DNA of 7,214 nucleotides. Origin: Actinobacteria bacterium 13_1_20CM_4_69_9 (GTDB lineage Bacteria > Actinomycetota > Thermoleophilia > Gaiellales > Gaiellaceae). Where the stretch lies: positions 1-7,214 of the forward strand of contig MNJC01000115.1 of assembly GCA_001920085.1 (NCBI GenBank), read 5' to 3'. The notes beneath the pieces were generated by a model. That model was not told where the DNA came from, searched no databases, and saw only the letters and a list, made by a program, of their open reading frames with translations. This document shows, piece by piece, positions 5,797-7,214 of the stretch; position 1 is the stretch's first letter, and each line of letters opens with the position of its first letter. Made by a program: the position numbers and the translations under genes.

Positions 5797-6997
5797 GCGC
5801 CTCCTCCAGCAGGCCGAGACCCCGTTCGAGCAGCTCGTCGTCGATCGTGAGCGGAACGAGGACGCGGATCACGTTGCCGTACATGCCGCAGGAGAGGAGG
5901 ACGAGCCCGCGCTCGCGCGCGGCGGCGGTGACGCGCGACGCGCGCTCCGGCGTCTGCTCGGAAAGCTCGACGGCGAGCATCGGCCCGAGTCCGCGCACCT
6001 CGCCGGCGTTCAAGGCCTCGAGCCGCGCGCGGATGCGCCGCCCGAGCTCCTCCGACCGCACGCGGAACTCGGGGGTGCGTACCTCGTTCAGGACGGCGAT
6101 CGCGGCGGCGCACGCGAGCGGGTTGCCGCCGAAGGTCCCGCCGAGCCCGCCGGGGGGAACCGCGTCCACGAGCTCTGCCTTGCCGGTCACGCCCGCGAGC
6201 GGGAGGCCTCCCCCGAGCGACTTGCCGCTGACGAGCAGGTCCGGCTCGACGCCGTAGTGCTCGATCGCCCACACGGGACCTGTGCGCCCGACCCCCGACT
6301 GCACCTCGTCGTCGACATAGAGGATCCCGTGGCGCTCGCAGAGCTCCTTCAGCCGCCGAGGGAAGTCTTCGGCCATCGGGATGAAGCCGCCTTCGCCCTG
6401 CACCGGCTCGAGCACGACGCAGGCGACGCGTTCGGGATTGACGTCCTGCTTGAACACGCGTTCGACGTCCTCGAGCTCGAGCGCTGCGCGGTAGACCTCC
6501 GGCGCCAGCGGGCCGAAGCCGTCCTTGTACGGGACGACCTTTGCGGTCAGCGCCATCGTCAGGTTCGTGCGGCCGTGGAACGCGTGGTCGAACGCGATCA
6601 CCGCGGAGCGGCCCGTCGCGACCCGCGCGATCTTCACCGCGTTCTCGACCGCCTCTGCGCCCGAGTTGACGAGCAGCGACTTCGTCGCCGTCTTTCCCGG
6701 CCACGTCTCGTCGAGGAGGCGGCACACGTCGACGTACGGCTCGTACAACCCGACCATCACGCACTGGTGCAGGAAGCGGTCGACCTGCTCGTGGATCGCC
6801 GCGGCGGCGAAGCCGTGGCCGGTGTTCTGGCAGCCGAGGCCGCCCGCGAAGTCGACGTACTCGCGGCCGTCGACGTCCCAGAGGCGCGCGCCCTCGGCCC
6901 GCGCGACGACGAGCGGCGTCGTCGCGACGCCGCGAGCGACGTACCGCTCGCGCTCGGCGATGATCCGGTCAGACGCCGTGCGCTCGCCGATCGCCAT
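5774..6997 (-). CDS. gabT: Class III PLP aminotransferase, 4-aminobutyrate transaminase type
   Basis: PLP enzyme that likely transfers the amino group of GABA to 2-oxoglutarate, giving succinic semialdehyde and glutamate. At 407 residues it is shorter than the usual 420-450. Motifs: VDFAGGLGCQNTGH (48-61), NSGAEAVENAVKIAR (111-125), FHGRT (140-144), EPVQGEGGFIP (198-208), the cofactor-nitrogen aspartate D230 in VDDEVQSGVGRTG, the Schiff-base lysine K259 in VSGKSLGGGLPLAG, and GGLGGTFGGNPLACAAA (283-299). The ATG at 6997 shares one base with the stop of the amine oxidase gene (TGATG). There is no strong ribosome binding site, and a small inverted repeat TCAGGC-GT-GCCTGA (6997-7010) covers the start, consistent with coupled translation. 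Compared with E. coli GabT about 11 residues are missing after YRA (169-171), and two later loops are 5-6 shorter. Putrescine or another omega-amine as substrate is possible; context favours GABA. Confidence 0.85.
   Translation of the reverse strand: MAIGERTASDRIIAERERYVARGVATTPLVVARAEGARLWDVDGREYVDFAGGLGCQNTGHGFAAAAIHEQVDRFLHQCVMVGLYEPYVDVCRLLDETWPGKTATKSLLVNSGAEAVENAVKIARVATGRSAVIAFDHAFHGRTNLTMALTAKVVPYKDGFGPLAPEVYRAALELEDVERVFKQDVNPERVACVVLEPVQGEGGFIPMAEDFPRRLKELCERHGILYVDDEVQSGVGRTGPVWAIEHYGVEPDLLVSGKSLGGGLPLAGVTGKAELVDAVPPGGLGGTFGGNPLACAAAIAVLNEVRTPEFRVRSEELGRRIRARLEALNAGEVRGLGPMLAVELSEQTPERASRVTAAARERGLVLLSCGMYGNVIRVLVPLTIDDELLERGLGLLEEALGDADAA
5800..5807 (-). promoter_or_regulatory. 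Shine-Dalgarno supporting the PotA TTG start
   Basis: GGAGGAGG on the minus strand, three bases before the TTG at 5796 (six from the first GGAGG). It lies inside the aminotransferase codons for LEEA, so part of its conservation is coding. An alternative GTG at 5739 would remove 19 residues that precede the domain and is less well placed. Confidence 0.5.
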
Positions 6998-7214
6998 CAG
7001 GCGTGCCTGAGGTCGTCGAGGATCTCGCTCGCCGCCCGCTCGCCGGTCTCGACGGCGCCGTTGAGGTAGCCCTGGAAGTCCTGTGACGTGTGCTCGCCGG
7101 CGAAGTGGCAGTTGCCCTGCCGCAGCTTTTCCATGCCGGAGAATTTCGTGTACTGGCCGACCTTCCAGTACGAGTACGACCCCTTCGTCCACTGGTAGCC
7201 GGTCCAGAAGTCGA
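6997..7214 (-). CDS. Flavin monoamine oxidase, C-terminal end (putrescine oxidase type), partial
   Basis: Only the last 71 residues are in the window, running from DFWTGYQWTKGSYSYW to the TGA at 6999-6997; the rest lies beyond the right edge. FAGEHTSQDFQGYLNGAVETGERAA is the conserved C-terminal FAD-binding motif of flavin amine oxidases: the glutamate of GEHTS sits near the FAD, and the aromatic position before LNGAVETGERAA is part of the substrate aromatic cage. GSYSYWKVGQYTKF is the usual G-x-Y-S segment before it. In this operon the likely reaction is oxidation of putrescine to 4-aminobutanal, hydrogen peroxide and ammonia. The substrate cannot be decided from this fragment. It is the most upstream gene visible, and the operon promoter should lie outside the window. 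Confidence 0.85.
   Translation of the reverse strand, partial: DFWTGYQWTKGSYSYWKVGQYTKFSGMEKLRQGNCHFAGEHTSQDFQGYLNGAVETGERAASEILDDLRHA

Noticed and set aside
5711..7069. Long plus-strand open frame (452 codons) opposite the aminotransferase
   Set aside because: Shadow of a clear aminotransferase; composition is antisense-like and no motif is visible. The similar frame at 4837-5850 opposite PotA is rejected for the same reason.

Overview
The window is a GC-rich stretch (by eye about two-thirds G+C) in which every supported gene lies on the minus strand. Codons mostly end in G or C, and GTG and TTG starts occur. Protein character suggests a soil-type actinobacterium, possibly Thermoleophilia (Gaiellales-like). 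That placement is an impression, not a search result.

Layout, in transcription order from right to left. (1) 6997-7214: C-terminal 71 residues of a flavin monoamine oxidase (putrescine-oxidase type), cut by the window edge. (2) 5774-6997: class III PLP aminotransferase of the GABA transaminase type. (3) 4831-5796: PotA-type ATPase of a polyamine ABC importer, lacking about 34 residues between Q-loop and signature motif. (4) 3762-4834: PotD-type substrate-binding protein, split by a frameshift at about 4040 where about 25 residues also seem to be missing. (5) 2851-3762: PotB-type permease. (6) 2045-2851: PotC-type permease. (7) 605-2041: gamma-aminobutyraldehyde dehydrogenase. Neighbouring genes overlap by 1, 23, 4, 1 and 1 bases and the last pair is 3 bases apart, so this reads as one operon. 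A strong hairpin at 531-553 is its likely terminator. The hairpin-rich gap 380-604 leads to (8) 1-379, the N-terminal part of an S66 LD-carboxypeptidase, cut by the left edge and lacking about 50 residues that include the catalytic serine.

Together the operon encodes putrescine/polyamine import (PotABCD), oxidation to 4-aminobutanal (amine oxidase), oxidation to GABA (aldehyde dehydrogenase) and transamination to succinic semialdehyde (aminotransferase). This is known biology in a compact arrangement.

The most unusual thing is a repeated pattern of internal deletions. LdcA-like, PotA and PotD each lose a conserved internal block with normal sequence on both sides, and the aminotransferase has a smaller shortfall. 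Several clean deletions in about 6.5 kb suggest either a systematic assembly or gap-closing fault or decay of the locus. I see no undescribed system here.
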